Origin: Sphingobacterium detergens
Lineage (GTDB): Bacteria > Bacteroidota > Bacteroidia > Sphingobacteriales > Sphingobacteriaceae
NCBI RefSeq assembly: GCF_003610355.1
Contig: NZ_RAPY01000001.1
Location: forward strand, 992,001 to 1,056,000
Length of the DNA stretch: 64,000 nt
Direction: 5' to 3'
The translations under genes were made by a program, and so were the position numbers. Below the pieces are notes generated by a model. That model searched no databases and was not told the DNA's origin. It worked only from the letters and a program-made list of their open reading frames with translations. Positions 26,921 through 35,053 of the stretch are shown piece after piece; position 1 is the stretch's first letter, and each line of letters starts with the position of its first letter.

Positions 26921-27457
26921 ATGAAAGGAATAGACAATATCGTATTCAAAGGATTATATATAATCGTTTGGATCATATTTATTGGATTATCGATTGAAGC
27001 TGGAGCCATTATCGTTAACTTCATTTTCAGTATCTTCAAGCCAGAATTTGTAGGAAGACTTTACCAAAAACTTGATTTATCCGAGATGTACAATCAGAGC
27101 AGAATGTCTTTTTATACAATTTATTTTTTTATTATTGCCCTTGCGGTACTAAAAGCACATTTATTTTATCTACTGATCGAAATGATGCACAAGTTGGATT
27201 TAAATAAACCATTTAGCAATTTAGTTTCCAAACAGATTACACGAATCAGTTATTTTACATTTTCAATTGGTTTGTTGAGCTGTATTGCTCAAGAAACTGT
27301 CGGTAGAATAATTCGAAAAGGCTATGAAATCGGACACTTAACACAATTCTGGACAGACAGTCAAGCTTTTATTTTAATGGCGGCTGTGATTTATGTGATA
27401 TCTGTGATTTTCAGAAGAGGAATAGAACTACAAAACGAAAACGATTTAACAGTATAA
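26921..27457 (+). CDS. DUF2975 membrane protein
   Basis: A 178-residue protein with four membrane segments (about residues 12-38, 68-88, 110-130 and 145-165). The combination of four spans with V-S-K-Q-I-T-R-I between spans two and three is the DUF2975 layout. DUF2975 genes are nearly always followed by a small Xre-type regulator, as here, 1 base away. The pair may form a membrane-controlled transcriptional switch, but the mechanism is not established. Confidence 0.85.
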   Translation: MKGIDNIVFKGLYIIVWIIFIGLSIEAGAIIVNFIFSIFKPEFVGRLYQKLDLSEMYNQSRMSFYTIYFFIIALAVLKAHLFYLLIEMMHKLDLNKPFSNLVSKQITRISYFTFSIGLLSCIAQETVGRIIRKGYEIGHLTQFWTDSQAFILMAAVIYVISVIFRRGIELQNENDLTV

Positions 27458-27458
27458 G

Positions 27459-27677
27459 ATGCCAATAATTGTGAACTTGGATGTTATGATGGCCAAGAGA
27501 AAAATGTCATTGAATGAACTATCAGAGAAAGTTGATCTCTCACTTTCAAATCTTTCAATTTTAAAAACTGGAAAAGCCAAAGCGATAAGGTTTAGTACAT
27601 TGGAAGTTATCTGTAAAGCATTGGAATGTCAACCAGGCGATATCTTGGAATTTTTGGAAGATGAAAAAGCGCTTTAG
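27459..27677 (+). CDS. Small Xre-type HTH regulator (YozG-like)
   Basis: A 72-residue protein that is almost entirely one helix-turn-helix: M-S-L-N-E-L-S-E-K-V-D-L-S-L-S-N-L-S-I-L-K-T-G, then T-L-E-V-I-C-K-A-L-E-C-Q-P-G-D-I-L-E, the Cro/CI pattern of the YozG family. It starts 1 base after the DUF2975 stop and is certainly co-transcribed. It probably regulates its own operon. Confidence 0.88.
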   Translation: MPIIVNLDVMMAKRKMSLNELSEKVDLSLSNLSILKTGKAKAIRFSTLEVICKALECQPGDILEFLEDEKAL

Positions 27678-27738
27678 ATTCCAGGATATCGTCCTGTTCA
27701 ATTCCTGTCTATTCATAAGCAAATCAACAATTTGTTTG

Positions 27739-28824
27739 TCATAAGTATTCCAGATGATTTTGGGTGACAATAGCTTGCCACCATTTTGGGGTAAAACTCT
27801 TAGTTCTTGGATAGTTGGTAAATTCCGTTATAAACGGTTCTAAAGATGGCTGTTTGTCTGCATAAATCTTTGGATTGTCAAAATTATACACAATGCGATG
27901 CTCTCCATTTGGATATATCAGCAAATTATAAGAAAACCAGGTACCTTCCTCTGGGCTTTGTTGGTATATATACTTCTTTACCGCACTCAATAATTTAACA
28001 GTTGACTCCTCTCCATCATATAAATAATATGTTAATTCTAATCTTTCTCCACGATCATTGGCGTCAAAATAGTATCCTTTCATACCTACACCACCAATAT
28101 CTTGCCCCTCTATTTCCACCCGATTCCAATATGCCTCCCCAATAGAATTTTCCAAATCCTTCAAAATCAATTCCACAACACGATCAATTTTATTCTTGAT
28201 AAAACTATCAACATAAACTTTTGATCTGTCCATTTGGATGGATACTTGTTCCTCATATTCTATTTTATCACCCACAGAAAGATTCGGAGAATTTGAGATT
28301 GTAACCACAGTATCCAAAAAGAAATTCCAAAATTCTACTCTTTTCTCTTTACTTCCCTCATGGGAGAAAGGATTTCCACCAGCGAACGCATTTGCCGCAC
28401 AAAAATCTGTTGACCAACTCTCCGGATCATAAGAATTATCATCTTCATAGTCGTCAATATCGAATAGGCTTGCAGCATCAGTATAGATGCTCGCACAAAG
28501 AGCCAAACAGGCTAACCCAACATCCGAAAAGGGTTTTAAATTAACTGCCTCTAAATAGTTTTTGTTTTTGTCATAAAGCATTTTAAAATCAAAGTTTTCC
28601 TTTCCATATAAATGGCGTTCCGCTTTGTTCAAGATATTGGACAATAGACTGTCATTTATTTCTAAAGTCGAATAGACAAATTTACAGCAGGCTAGGAAAA
28701 CCTTATTAATCTTTATCGGATCACGCAGGTTTTCAGCGATATGAACCCTATTCATCAAGGGCAAATGTCCGAGGTCATTTTTAAGCAATTCTATCTTAGC
28801 ATCTTTGATTATATCTATTAGCAT
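27739..28824 (-). CDS. Immunity-protein-like, two-part protein
   Basis: A 361-residue cytoplasmic protein. Residues 1-190 are helical and resemble Imm5-type immunity proteins (R-V-H-I-A-E-N-L, then L-A-C-C-K-F-V-Y, and D-A-A-S-L-F). Residues 200-330 resemble YezG/DUF600-type proteins (E-A-Y-W-N-R-V-E-I-E-G, Y-P-N-G-E-H-R). Both families are used as immunity proteins in polymorphic toxin systems. The assignment is by eye and tentative. No toxin gene lies beside it in this window, so it would be an orphan. An ATTCG repeat pair lies 151-176 bases upstream. Confidence 0.5.
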   Translation of the reverse strand: MLIDIIKDAKIELLKNDLGHLPLMNRVHIAENLRDPIKINKVFLACCKFVYSTLEINDSLLSNILNKAERHLYGKENFDFKMLYDKNKNYLEAVNLKPFSDVGLACLALCASIYTDAASLFDIDDYEDDNSYDPESWSTDFCAANAFAGGNPFSHEGSKEKRVEFWNFFLDTVVTISNSPNLSVGDKIEYEEQVSIQMDRSKVYVDSFIKNKIDRVVELILKDLENSIGEAYWNRVEIEGQDIGGVGMKGYYFDANDRGERLELTYYLYDGEESTVKLLSAVKKYIYQQSPEEGTWFSYNLLIYPNGEHRIVYNFDNPKIYADKQPSLEPFITEFTNYPRTKSFTPKWWQAIVTQNHLEYL

Positions 28825-28836
28825 TCTCTAACTTTT

Positions 28837-28923
28837 ATGAAGAGGTTTGTATTTCCATTTTTATTAATTTTAGTCACCAATCTACTATTATACTCCATCA
28901 TTTTATTCGTGATCGAAAACTAA
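28837..28923 (+). CDS. Possible 28-residue membrane peptide
   Basis: The frame MKRFVFPFLLILVTNLL... ends FVIEN-TAA after 28 codons: two basic residues, about 22 hydrophobic residues and a polar tail, the form of a single-span small membrane protein or type I toxin-like peptide. It begins 12 bases from the divergent start of the immunity-like gene. No Shine-Dalgarno or clear promoter is seen, so chance cannot be excluded. Confidence 0.25.
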   Translation: MKRFVFPFLLILVTNLLLYSIILFVIEN

Positions 28924-28974
28924 ATTCCACTTAAATCTACCCTATTTCTTGTTAAGGTAGTCCTATCAATTAAT

Positions 28975-29000
28975 ATTCGATAGCGTTCATCTATAATTCG
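28975..29000 (-). promoter_or_regulatory. 21-bp-phased direct repeat ATTCG/ATTCG
   Basis: ATTCG at 28975 and 28996 on the plus strand, exactly 21 bases apart, upstream of the immunity-like gene; the second copy continues as ATTCGCTTTA, the same as at 25932. Confidence 0.5.
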
Positions 29001-29066
29001 CTTTATTATAAACACAATGATTCATGGGGTATTTGATCATAGTTAGTGTATTTATTTGCATCAACT

Positions 29067-30611
29067 TTACTTCATTGCGCCAACAGGCGTTGCCTTACGA
29101 TCAAACATAATCGGTTTTTCACTACCATCAAGTAAAATTCCTATACCTTGAATCTGACCATCCACATCGCTAAAAAAGTTAAATAGGAGATTGCTTGGTT
29201 CCGTGTCTGCAACCCCATTTTTATCTACTGACCTTGGATCAAAAACATCATAATGCCTATGTTTGAGAATAATGTTTTCATAACCAAGCACAGTGTATAA
29301 GTTATTATCTTTAAGATGTATTTTAATAATTCCATAGGCGGGATTCTCGAAGGAGCCAGTATAATCTTTCAGCTTATGAGAAGGTGTTGTTGATGGGACA
29401 GGAATCTTTTCTTCTTCTTTTTTAACTAAACGTGAAGCTTTAATTTCAGCCTTTTTTTCACCATTCCAATCAATCGGTTCTAATTGAAGTAGCCTATCCG
29501 CAATAGAATTCCTTACGACAGAGGGGACCTTAGAAACATTTTGATTAGTCAATACCACTATTCCCAGAGAATCAGTTGGAAAAAATGCAACATTTGCGGA
29601 GAAACCATTTATATTACCCCCATGTTCTACTTGATAATGCCCTCTGTAGGAACCAATCATCCAGCCTAAACCATAATTGGAGAGGAAAATGTCTTTGTGT
29701 TTGTCTGGTAATGCTGCGTCCATAACCATTTGAGAACTTGCAGCCTCACTAATATAATCTACTGGCAGTATAACTTTCCCATTGAAACGCCCCCCATTGA
29801 GCCAAATCTTTAGCCAGTTGGCCATGTCATTAACGCTACTGTTTATACTTCCAGCTGGCCCCATTCCATTAATATTGTAATAATCAATCTGTTTAATCAC
29901 ATTATCTTTAGAGACAGTATAGGGTAAAGAAGCATTACTATCTCTTTGAAATGTCTGAATATCCGTATTGGAACGCGTCATCTCTAAAGGATTGAAAAAT
30001 CTTTCCTGTATATTTTTCTCCCAAGTTTTACCACTTAATCGTTCAACAATCATTCCTTGTGCCAGGTACATAAAGTTATTATAATACCATTTCATCCGTA
30101 CAGGTGAACTAGGTTTCATATACTTAACACGTGTTATCAGACTATCTTTGTTTTCGCTATTAAATAGAAACCAGGATAAATCATACCTAGACAAACCCGT
30201 CCTATGCGCCATGAGGTCCCGAAGAATAATCTGGTTATCCATCTCATCGCTATAGAACTTCAACTTAGGAAGTAGCGTTACAGCCTTGTCCTCAAATGTC
30301 AGTTTACCATCCTGCCTCAACAAACCTAACAATGAAGCTGTAAAAGCTTTGGAGCTGGAACCTATGGCAAAAAGCGTATTGGGTGTGACAGGTTTCTTAT
30401 TGACGATATCACGGTAGCCGAATCCTTTACTATAAATAACCTTATTCCCTTTCACCACCGCGACTGCAAAACCTGCTACATGGTGATCGCTTAAAACCCG
30501 TTCTAGTACCGAATCAATAGCTGCAAAGTGATCATTTTTATTTTTTTGTACTTGGCTAAATAACGAAAGAGAAATCAATGAGCAAAAAATACAGGTTAAT
30601 AGGGTTTTCAT
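29067..30611 (-). CDS. Exported serine hydrolase, class C beta-lactamase family
   Basis: A 514-residue protein with a signal peptide ending SLFSQ. The penicillin-recognising motifs are present: S-S-S-K (S85, K88), Y-N-N (Y177, N179) and H-G-G in V-E-H-G-G-N. A C-terminal beta domain (about residues 405-510) corresponds to the DUF3471/lipocalin-like tail. Such proteins are usually D-aminopeptidases, esterases or peptidoglycan-related hydrolases and not resistance enzymes. Periplasmic. Three ATTCG/ATTCA copies sit 30-65 bases before the start. Confidence 0.92.
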   Translation of the reverse strand: MKTLLTCIFCSLISLSLFSQVQKNKNDHFAAIDSVLERVLSDHHVAGFAVAVVKGNKVIYSKGFGYRDIVNKKPVTPNTLFAIGSSSKAFTASLLGLLRQDGKLTFEDKAVTLLPKLKFYSDEMDNQIILRDLMAHRTGLSRYDLSWFLFNSENKDSLITRVKYMKPSSPVRMKWYYNNFMYLAQGMIVERLSGKTWEKNIQERFFNPLEMTRSNTDIQTFQRDSNASLPYTVSKDNVIKQIDYYNINGMGPAGSINSSVNDMANWLKIWLNGGRFNGKVILPVDYISEAASSQMVMDAALPDKHKDIFLSNYGLGWMIGSYRGHYQVEHGGNINGFSANVAFFPTDSLGIVVLTNQNVSKVPSVVRNSIADRLLQLEPIDWNGEKKAEIKASRLVKKEEEKIPVPSTTPSHKLKDYTGSFENPAYGIIKIHLKDNNLYTVLGYENIILKHRHYDVFDPRSVDKNGVADTEPSNLLFNFFSDVDGQIQGIGILLDGSEKPIMFDRKATPVGAMK

Positions 30612-30640
30612 ATCGAATTGATTTTTATACTAATCTACTC

Positions 30641-30676
30641 ATTCGCCATCATTCACACAAATATGGTATCTATTCG
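30641..30676 (-). promoter_or_regulatory. Phased repeats ATTCG/ATTCA/ATTCG
   Basis: ATTCG at 30641, ATTCA at 30651 and ATTCG at 30672: the last two are 21 bases apart and the first two 10, so all three lie on one face of the helix. They are 30-65 bases before the hydrolase start codon. Confidence 0.4.
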
Positions 30677-30786
30677 CAAAACCCAATTATAAATTTATCA
30701 TCTGATCTACTCTCTTTTATAAATTTCGATGGCATGAATTAATAATAGCTAAGCTTCACCAATATTATCAAAGCTGGATTAACGTC

Positions 30787-31353
30787 CTATTCCTTCACCT
30801 TTATGTATTTGTAGTTAGACGTATTATCCGTACCCGCCAGGAAAACAAATATCCAGCCCCACCTATTCTGCAGCCTATCCACACGCAACTGGCTATCTTG
30901 ATCCAACCAGAGTTGAAATTGGTTATTCTGGATCATTCCATATATTAGCGGGATAGGTATGATGGTGCGCTTATGCTGAGATACGAAATAATTGCCTTTT
31001 AACTTTCCTTTTAGCACAATGCTTTTCTTTTCGAGACCTCTATCCAACCAAGTCGCTTTGATTTGGCTCCTTCCGATTGCCTTGAGTCTTATTTTCGCGT
31101 TCTTGAAATCCAACATATCAATCTCATTTTTCAGGATAAGCTGATTCCATAGAGACGAAAATTCGCTCCCCTTATGATCACTTGTTAGATTCTCATAAGT
31201 TCCATCGAAGGACTGTAATTCAGAAATTTCATGCATGCTATCTTGTCTTGTCTGCTTCAACGAAGCACATCCACATAGACTTAAAATAATACACAGAAGC
31301 ACTAATCGTATCGTCACCTTTCTTATGGGCTTTCTTTTGTCAGCTATCACCAT
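30787..31353 (-). CDS. Lipoprotein of unknown function
   Basis: A 188-residue protein with a lipoprotein signal ending L-C-G-C-A-S (Cys near residue 29, after a basic N-terminus and a leucine-rich core). The mature part is beta-rich and includes K-L-K-G-N-Y-F-V-S and L-W-L-D-Q-D-S-Q-L-R-V. No domain recognised. It lies between two other minus-strand genes with gaps of about 175-180 bases, so probably has its own promoter. Confidence 0.75.
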   Translation of the reverse strand: MVIADKRKPIRKVTIRLVLLCIILSLCGCASLKQTRQDSMHEISELQSFDGTYENLTSDHKGSEFSSLWNQLILKNEIDMLDFKNAKIRLKAIGRSQIKATWLDRGLEKKSIVLKGKLKGNYFVSQHKRTIIPIPLIYGMIQNNQFQLWLDQDSQLRVDRLQNRWGWIFVFLAGTDNTSNYKYIKVKE

Positions 31354-31536
31354 TGCACGGTTTATATAACTTTAAATATAACCATCTTTAAGCATATATT
31401 ATATGTCCAGATAGATCTTACAGACTTGACTCGATCTATAGATACTACATAAAATTTTTATAGGCTAGCCCCTTCCTGATGCAAATAAAAATGCATTCGT
31501 AGTATATTTCGATTGGATTTTGTCCGTGTGCATTTA

Positions 31537-32172
31537 CTACCTTTTTTTGGCTATTCGTCTATTTATTCGGATTAAGAGCAATCCTATTAGCAGAAAGACC
31601 ACAGTTATAACCACGCTATTTGTTAGCACGCGATTCATGCCTAGCTCAGAAACATCTACAAAAGGATAAGGGTAAAATCCAGAAAGTGCTCCATGCCACA
31701 AAGTATAGAGCAAATAGACAAAGGGGTACAATAACCAGCTAAATATAGATCTCCAGTGTATAATACGCTGATCAATCATACTCCACCAATAGATTAGAAC
31801 CAAAATGGGAATAAGTGAGTGGAGCATTTCATCCACAATCCTAGCTATTCCAGCAGGCTGCCACAGGAAACGAAGTATCAGGTTATAGATAAGTCCAACA
31901 ATCAGAATATACAATGTCACTGCTGTGATTATTGTAGGTTTCGCAAAAAAGAGTCCTATTTTATTCTTCGGAAACAGTACGATACTAGTACAACAAATCG
32001 CAACCATGAGATTCGTCAAGATTGTAAAATAACTAAAGAACCTAACGACTAATTCGCTAATCGCAATAGAGGAATTGCTGCAACTAATTAAAAACTGAGC
32101 ACCAATAGCGGTCCAGCTTAATATTGCGATGAAAGCAGCAAGGCTTCTTTGAGACAAAATCATATTCTTCAT
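31537..32172 (-). CDS. Pr6Pr-family integral membrane protein
   Basis: A 211-residue protein with six predicted spans. Marks of the Pr6Pr (FAR-17a/AIG1-like) family are F-F-S-Y-F-T-I-L-T-N-L near residue 45, D-E-M-L-H-S-L-I-P with the conserved His near residue 118, and Y-P-F-V-Y-L-L-Y-T-L-W-H-G followed by Y-P-F-V-D-V. Eukaryotic AIG1/ADTRP relatives hydrolyse fatty-acid esters using a His in this position; bacterial function is unproven. Basic C-terminus (R-R-I-A-K-K-R) inside the cell. Confidence 0.88.
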   Translation of the reverse strand: MKNMILSQRSLAAFIAILSWTAIGAQFLISCSNSSIAISELVVRFFSYFTILTNLMVAICCTSIVLFPKNKIGLFFAKPTIITAVTLYILIVGLIYNLILRFLWQPAGIARIVDEMLHSLIPILVLIYWWSMIDQRIIHWRSIFSWLLYPFVYLLYTLWHGALSGFYPYPFVDVSELGMNRVLTNSVVITVVFLLIGLLLIRINRRIAKKR

Positions 32173-32521
32173 TTACTACCTAAAAATAGGCAATTTATCA
32201 ACTAAATTCCAAGGGTCTTCATAAGTAAATCCAAACGTTGCATCTAACAACTCCCTCCCTTGAGGTTAGTTTTATTTCCTATTAATGAATTTATATTCGT
32301 GCAAAAAATCGTTAGCTTTATCAATGTACTGCATCTTCTGAATCAACAGTCAGTCTGCATGCGTTGTCATAAAAGGTGGGAAATATCAGGAAGGTAGCAA
32401 AATCTAAAAGATCAAGCTACATGTTGACTGTAATAGTCCGAAAAGAAAGATAATTTTTTTTCAAAATAAAAGGTGATACTTTGACCACAATTGGTACATT
32501 GTTATAAAAGGTAATTATACT
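32173..32521. promoter_or_regulatory. Divergent control region with a degenerate ATTCG pair
   Basis: The 349-base gap between the Pr6Pr gene (minus) and the sigma-factor gene (plus) has no coding frame that I can support. On the plus strand ATTCG occurs at 32295; 21 bases before it (32274) stands ATTTC, a degenerate copy. The downstream context (TTTATATTCGTG) matches the other copies. No exact TAnnTTTG precedes the sigma gene; ATACTTTG near 32470 is close. Confidence 0.3.
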
Positions 32522-33055
32522 ATGCATAGTATTAGTAATTCAAATCGAACCGTGAGGCGACAGACGCTTATAATGGATCTGTATAAAAGTGCATTTCCAG
32601 CAGTCGCCAAATATGTCAGTCGTATGGGGGGAAACTTTGATGAAGCCAAGGATGTATTTCAAGACGCCTTGGTGGTATATTATGAAAAGACTACGCTGAC
32701 TCCAACGGTATTGACGAATGATATTGGGTATCTAGTCGGTACAGCCAAAAATCTCTGGTTGAAACGTTATTATCAAACGAGCCAGAACCTACCCTTAGAT
32801 CATATTGAAATCCCATTAGCGAACGATGAGTCTCCTTCAAGTAAACGACTGCTTCGCTTCCTGGAGACTGCAGGACGCAAATGTATGGATTTATTAAAAA
32901 GCTTTTACTATGACCAGATGTCACTTCAAGAGATCGCAGATGAATTCGGGTATTCAGGAACCCGGAGTGCTACTGTTCAAAAATACAAATGCTTAGAGAA
33001 AGTGAGAGAAACTGTTAAAGAAAAATCCTTGGTTTATGACGACTTCATGGAATGA
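32522..33055 (+). CDS. ECF-like RNA polymerase sigma factor
   Basis: A 177-residue sigma-70 family protein. Region 2 includes F-D-E-A-K-D-V-F-Q-D-A-L-V-V-Y-Y (about residues 39-54); region 4 includes M-S-L-Q-E-I-A-D-E-F-G-Y-S-G-T-R-S-A-T-V-Q-K-Y-K-C-L (about 138-163). Its last 20 bases overlap the next gene. No FecR or transporter follows; an anti-sigma-like protein and ClpP do, which suggests control by cytoplasmic proteolysis. An internal ATG at residue 18 is an alternative start. Confidence 0.92.
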   Translation: MHSISNSNRTVRRQTLIMDLYKSAFPAVAKYVSRMGGNFDEAKDVFQDALVVYYEKTTLTPTVLTNDIGYLVGTAKNLWLKRYYQTSQNLPLDHIEIPLANDESPSSKRLLRFLETAGRKCMDLLKSFYYDQMSLQEIADEFGYSGTRSATVQKYKCLEKVRETVKEKSLVYDDFME

Positions 33056-33308
33056 AACCCAACAGATAGAAACTCATCTCCTAGGCACAAACCATCCTAG
33101 TGACATATTGCTTTTCGAAGCCCATTTGTTGCTGGACGAGGAATTGGCGGAGAAAGTAATCATGCAACAAAAAGCTTACGAAGCCATACAACGATATGGT
33201 CGCAAGCAGTTAAAAAGTGAAATTGAAGCAATACATCAAACACTGTTTACACAACCCAAATACATACGTTTTAGCCAAAAAGTAATGCGGCTATTTAGAA
33301 AACCATAA
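33036..33308 (+). CDS. Small anti-sigma-like protein
   Basis: A 90-residue soluble protein overlapping the sigma gene by 20 bases. The pattern I-E-T-H-L-L-G...L-L-F-E-A-H-L-L-L-D-E-E-L-A-E-K-V resembles the N-terminal sigma-binding helices of Bacteroidota anti-sigma factors (the LLGELSPEE...FE..L..DPEL type), but there is no membrane span and no sensor domain after it. It may be a free cytoplasmic anti-sigma. Followed 12 bases later by clpP. Confidence 0.65.
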   Translation: MTTSWNETQQIETHLLGTNHPSDILLFEAHLLLDEELAEKVIMQQKAYEAIQRYGRKQLKSEIEAIHQTLFTQPKYIRFSQKVMRLFRKP

Positions 33309-33320
33309 ATCTCCAAAATC

Positions 33321-34004
33321 ATGAATATTGACAAAAATGAGTTCCGCAAATTTGCGGCCGGGCACTGCTATGTCCCAAAAGAAAGGGTAGATAATTACAT
33401 TGCACATATCGAAAGCTCCAGTATCCCCCATGCAATGACACCTTATATTACTGAGGAACGCGAGTTGCGAGTATCACAGATGGATGTTTTCTCCAGGTTA
33501 ATGATCGACCGTATTATATTTATGGGAGCTCCTGTCGAATCCAATATTGCTAATATCGTACAAGCCCAACTATTGTTCCTTCAGTCCGTTGACCCCAAAA
33601 AGGATATTCACATGTATATTAACTCTCCTGGTGGTGAAGTTTATGCTGGACTTGGCATCTACGATACCATGCAATTAATTAGTCCAGATGTTGCTACAAT
33701 CTGTACCGGCATGGCCCTTTCTTTTGGTGCAATATTACTTTGTGGTGGTGCTAAGGGCAAACGAAGCTCCCTGACGCATGCACGTGTCATGTTGCACCAA
33801 CCGTTAGGAGGTGTGCAAGGACAGGCATCAGACATTGAAATTACTGCCAATCAAGTTTTAAAAATAAAAAAAGAACTTTATGATATTATAGCCAAGCATA
33901 GCGGCCAAAGCTACCAGAAAGTTCACGATGTTAGTGACAGAGATCATTGGATGGTCGCAGCTGAAGCAAAAGAATTTGGAATAATAGACGAAGTTTTGAC
34001 CTAA
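33321..34004 (+). CDS. clpP: ClpP-family serine protease subunit
   Basis: A 227-residue ClpP with the full triad: S134 in G-M-A-L-S-F-G-A, H159 in V-M-L-H-Q-P, and D208 in S-D-R-D-H-W-M. N-S-P-G-G-E-V-Y lies in the oligomer/active-site strand. ClpP forms tetradecamers fed by ClpX-type ATPases. The housekeeping clpP is normally beside clpX; here it is instead third in an operon with a sigma factor and anti-sigma-like protein, so it is probably an additional, dedicated copy. No ClpX or ClpA gene is in the window. Confidence 0.92.
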   Translation: MNIDKNEFRKFAAGHCYVPKERVDNYIAHIESSSIPHAMTPYITEERELRVSQMDVFSRLMIDRIIFMGAPVESNIANIVQAQLLFLQSVDPKKDIHMYINSPGGEVYAGLGIYDTMQLISPDVATICTGMALSFGAILLCGGAKGKRSSLTHARVMLHQPLGGVQGQASDIEITANQVLKIKKELYDIIAKHSGQSYQKVHDVSDRDHWMVAAEAKEFGIIDEVLT

Positions 34005-34030
34005 TAAGCTCTAAGTCACTGACAGTATAC

Positions 34031-34064
34031 AATCGTTATTGGCAATTTCCAGTCAATAACGATT
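34031..34064 (+). terminator. Rho-independent terminator after clpP
   Basis: AATCGTTATTG and CAATAACGATT form a perfect 11-bp stem with a 12-base loop, followed by TATTATATT, 27 bases past the clpP stop. It closes the sigma/anti-sigma/clpP operon. Confidence 0.7.
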
Positions 34065-34117
34065 ATTATATTATCTAGCGAAGGTATATAATTAGCTTTT
34101 CCACATCTATATCCAAA

Positions 34118-34579
34118 TCAACTATCTATTACTTTTCTAAGCTTCTTTCTGAACATTAGAAATTCAACAACAGTACATAGTAAATAGATTATTGAAAAGT
34201 ACAACAGTATTTTTAATGGAATCAGTGTTACATTATATTGGTAAATATCAGCCAAAACAGTGACAGCCAGAAAAACAACACACAAGAACGGAATTCCTGA
34301 AAATGTCAATAAGGACAAAAAATAACTGCTCCTAATTTTTTCAATTTGATTTAGAAAAAACAACAAGGTACTAACGCAAATAGCAACAACATATAGCATT
34401 GAAAACCCAAGACTTAGAAACAAATCCATAATACTAAGGAAACTATCAAAAAGAGTTGTACCGGCAGGCTCTAATCCACTAATAACAATTCTATAAAGGA
34501 TAAATAATATAACACATAGTAGAAGATTGAACAGCGAAAACCTAAATATAATTTTTTTCATATATTTCCAAGTATACAT
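34118..34579 (-). CDS. Small integral membrane protein of unknown function
   Basis: A 153-residue protein with four predicted membrane spans (about residues 8-27, 45-70, 87-110 and 118-140) and a short basic C-terminus (R-K-K-L-R-K). No conserved family motif is evident. An ATG six codons inside (MKKIIF) is an equally good start. Three ATTCG copies at 21-base spacing lie 130-176 bases upstream of the start. Confidence 0.7.
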   Translation of the reverse strand: MYTWKYMKKIIFRFSLFNLLLCVILFILYRIVISGLEPAGTTLFDSFLSIMDLFLSLGFSMLYVVAICVSTLLFFLNQIEKIRSSYFLSLLTFSGIPFLCVVFLAVTVLADIYQYNVTLIPLKILLYFSIIYLLCTVVEFLMFRKKLRKVIDS

Positions 34580-34708
34580 TCAAAATATGAACCTCCGTTA
34601 AGTAGTTTCAATTATTTCTATGACTTTTTTCAAAGTATTGATCACAGATTAACGTTAAATTCAATTTAAAACTACGTTATTTTTCGCCACAACGAACCAC
34701 AATCTTAT

Positions 34709-34755
34709 ATTCGATGTAGAGCGTTTAAGATTCGTTCTTATGATATAACTATTCG
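34709..34755 (-). promoter_or_regulatory. Triple 21-bp-phased direct repeat ATTCG
   Basis: ATTCG begins at 34709, 34730 and 34751 on the plus strand, three copies with exactly 21-base spacing. The last copy overlaps the 3' end of the decayed DUF4240-like gene. This is the longest array of the repeat family in the window and stands upstream of the four-span membrane protein gene. Confidence 0.5.
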
Positions 34756-34955
34756 TCCCATCCCGTCTTCAGACTCTTCCATACAATCAGTATATGGTGC
34801 ACACTGTAATTCAATAGAAGCATCCACAAATTCTTCCTGAAACCTAATTATTTCTTCTTTAGAAAAAGCAATGAGTATCTCTTTCAGCTTTTCCTACGAA
34901 GTGCGGCCTTTTCTACAATAGCCCAAAAGCATTTGGATGTTTCAATATTTTCCAT
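34738..34955 (-). pseudogene. Decayed DUF4240-like gene
   Basis: An ATG at 34955 begins MENIETSKCFWAIVEKAALRRK and meets TGA after 23 codons. Shifting by one base at about 34888 continues E-K-L-K-E-I-L-I-A-F-S-K-E-E-I-I-R-F-Q-E-E-F-V-D to a TAA at 34738. The order F-W-x-I-x-E-x-A, then helix-rich L...L-S-x-E-E-I-x-x-F, is that of DUF4240 N-termini; the conserved C-terminal part is missing. It is therefore both frameshifted and truncated. It fills much of the 474-base gap here. Confidence 0.55.
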
Positions 34956-35053
34956 TTATATATTTATCGCAAATCAATTCTAATCATTTATTCAAGCTTT
35001 CTATCATTCGTTTGCTATGGAATTTCTTGGTACAGGTAGCTCCGATGTATTAT

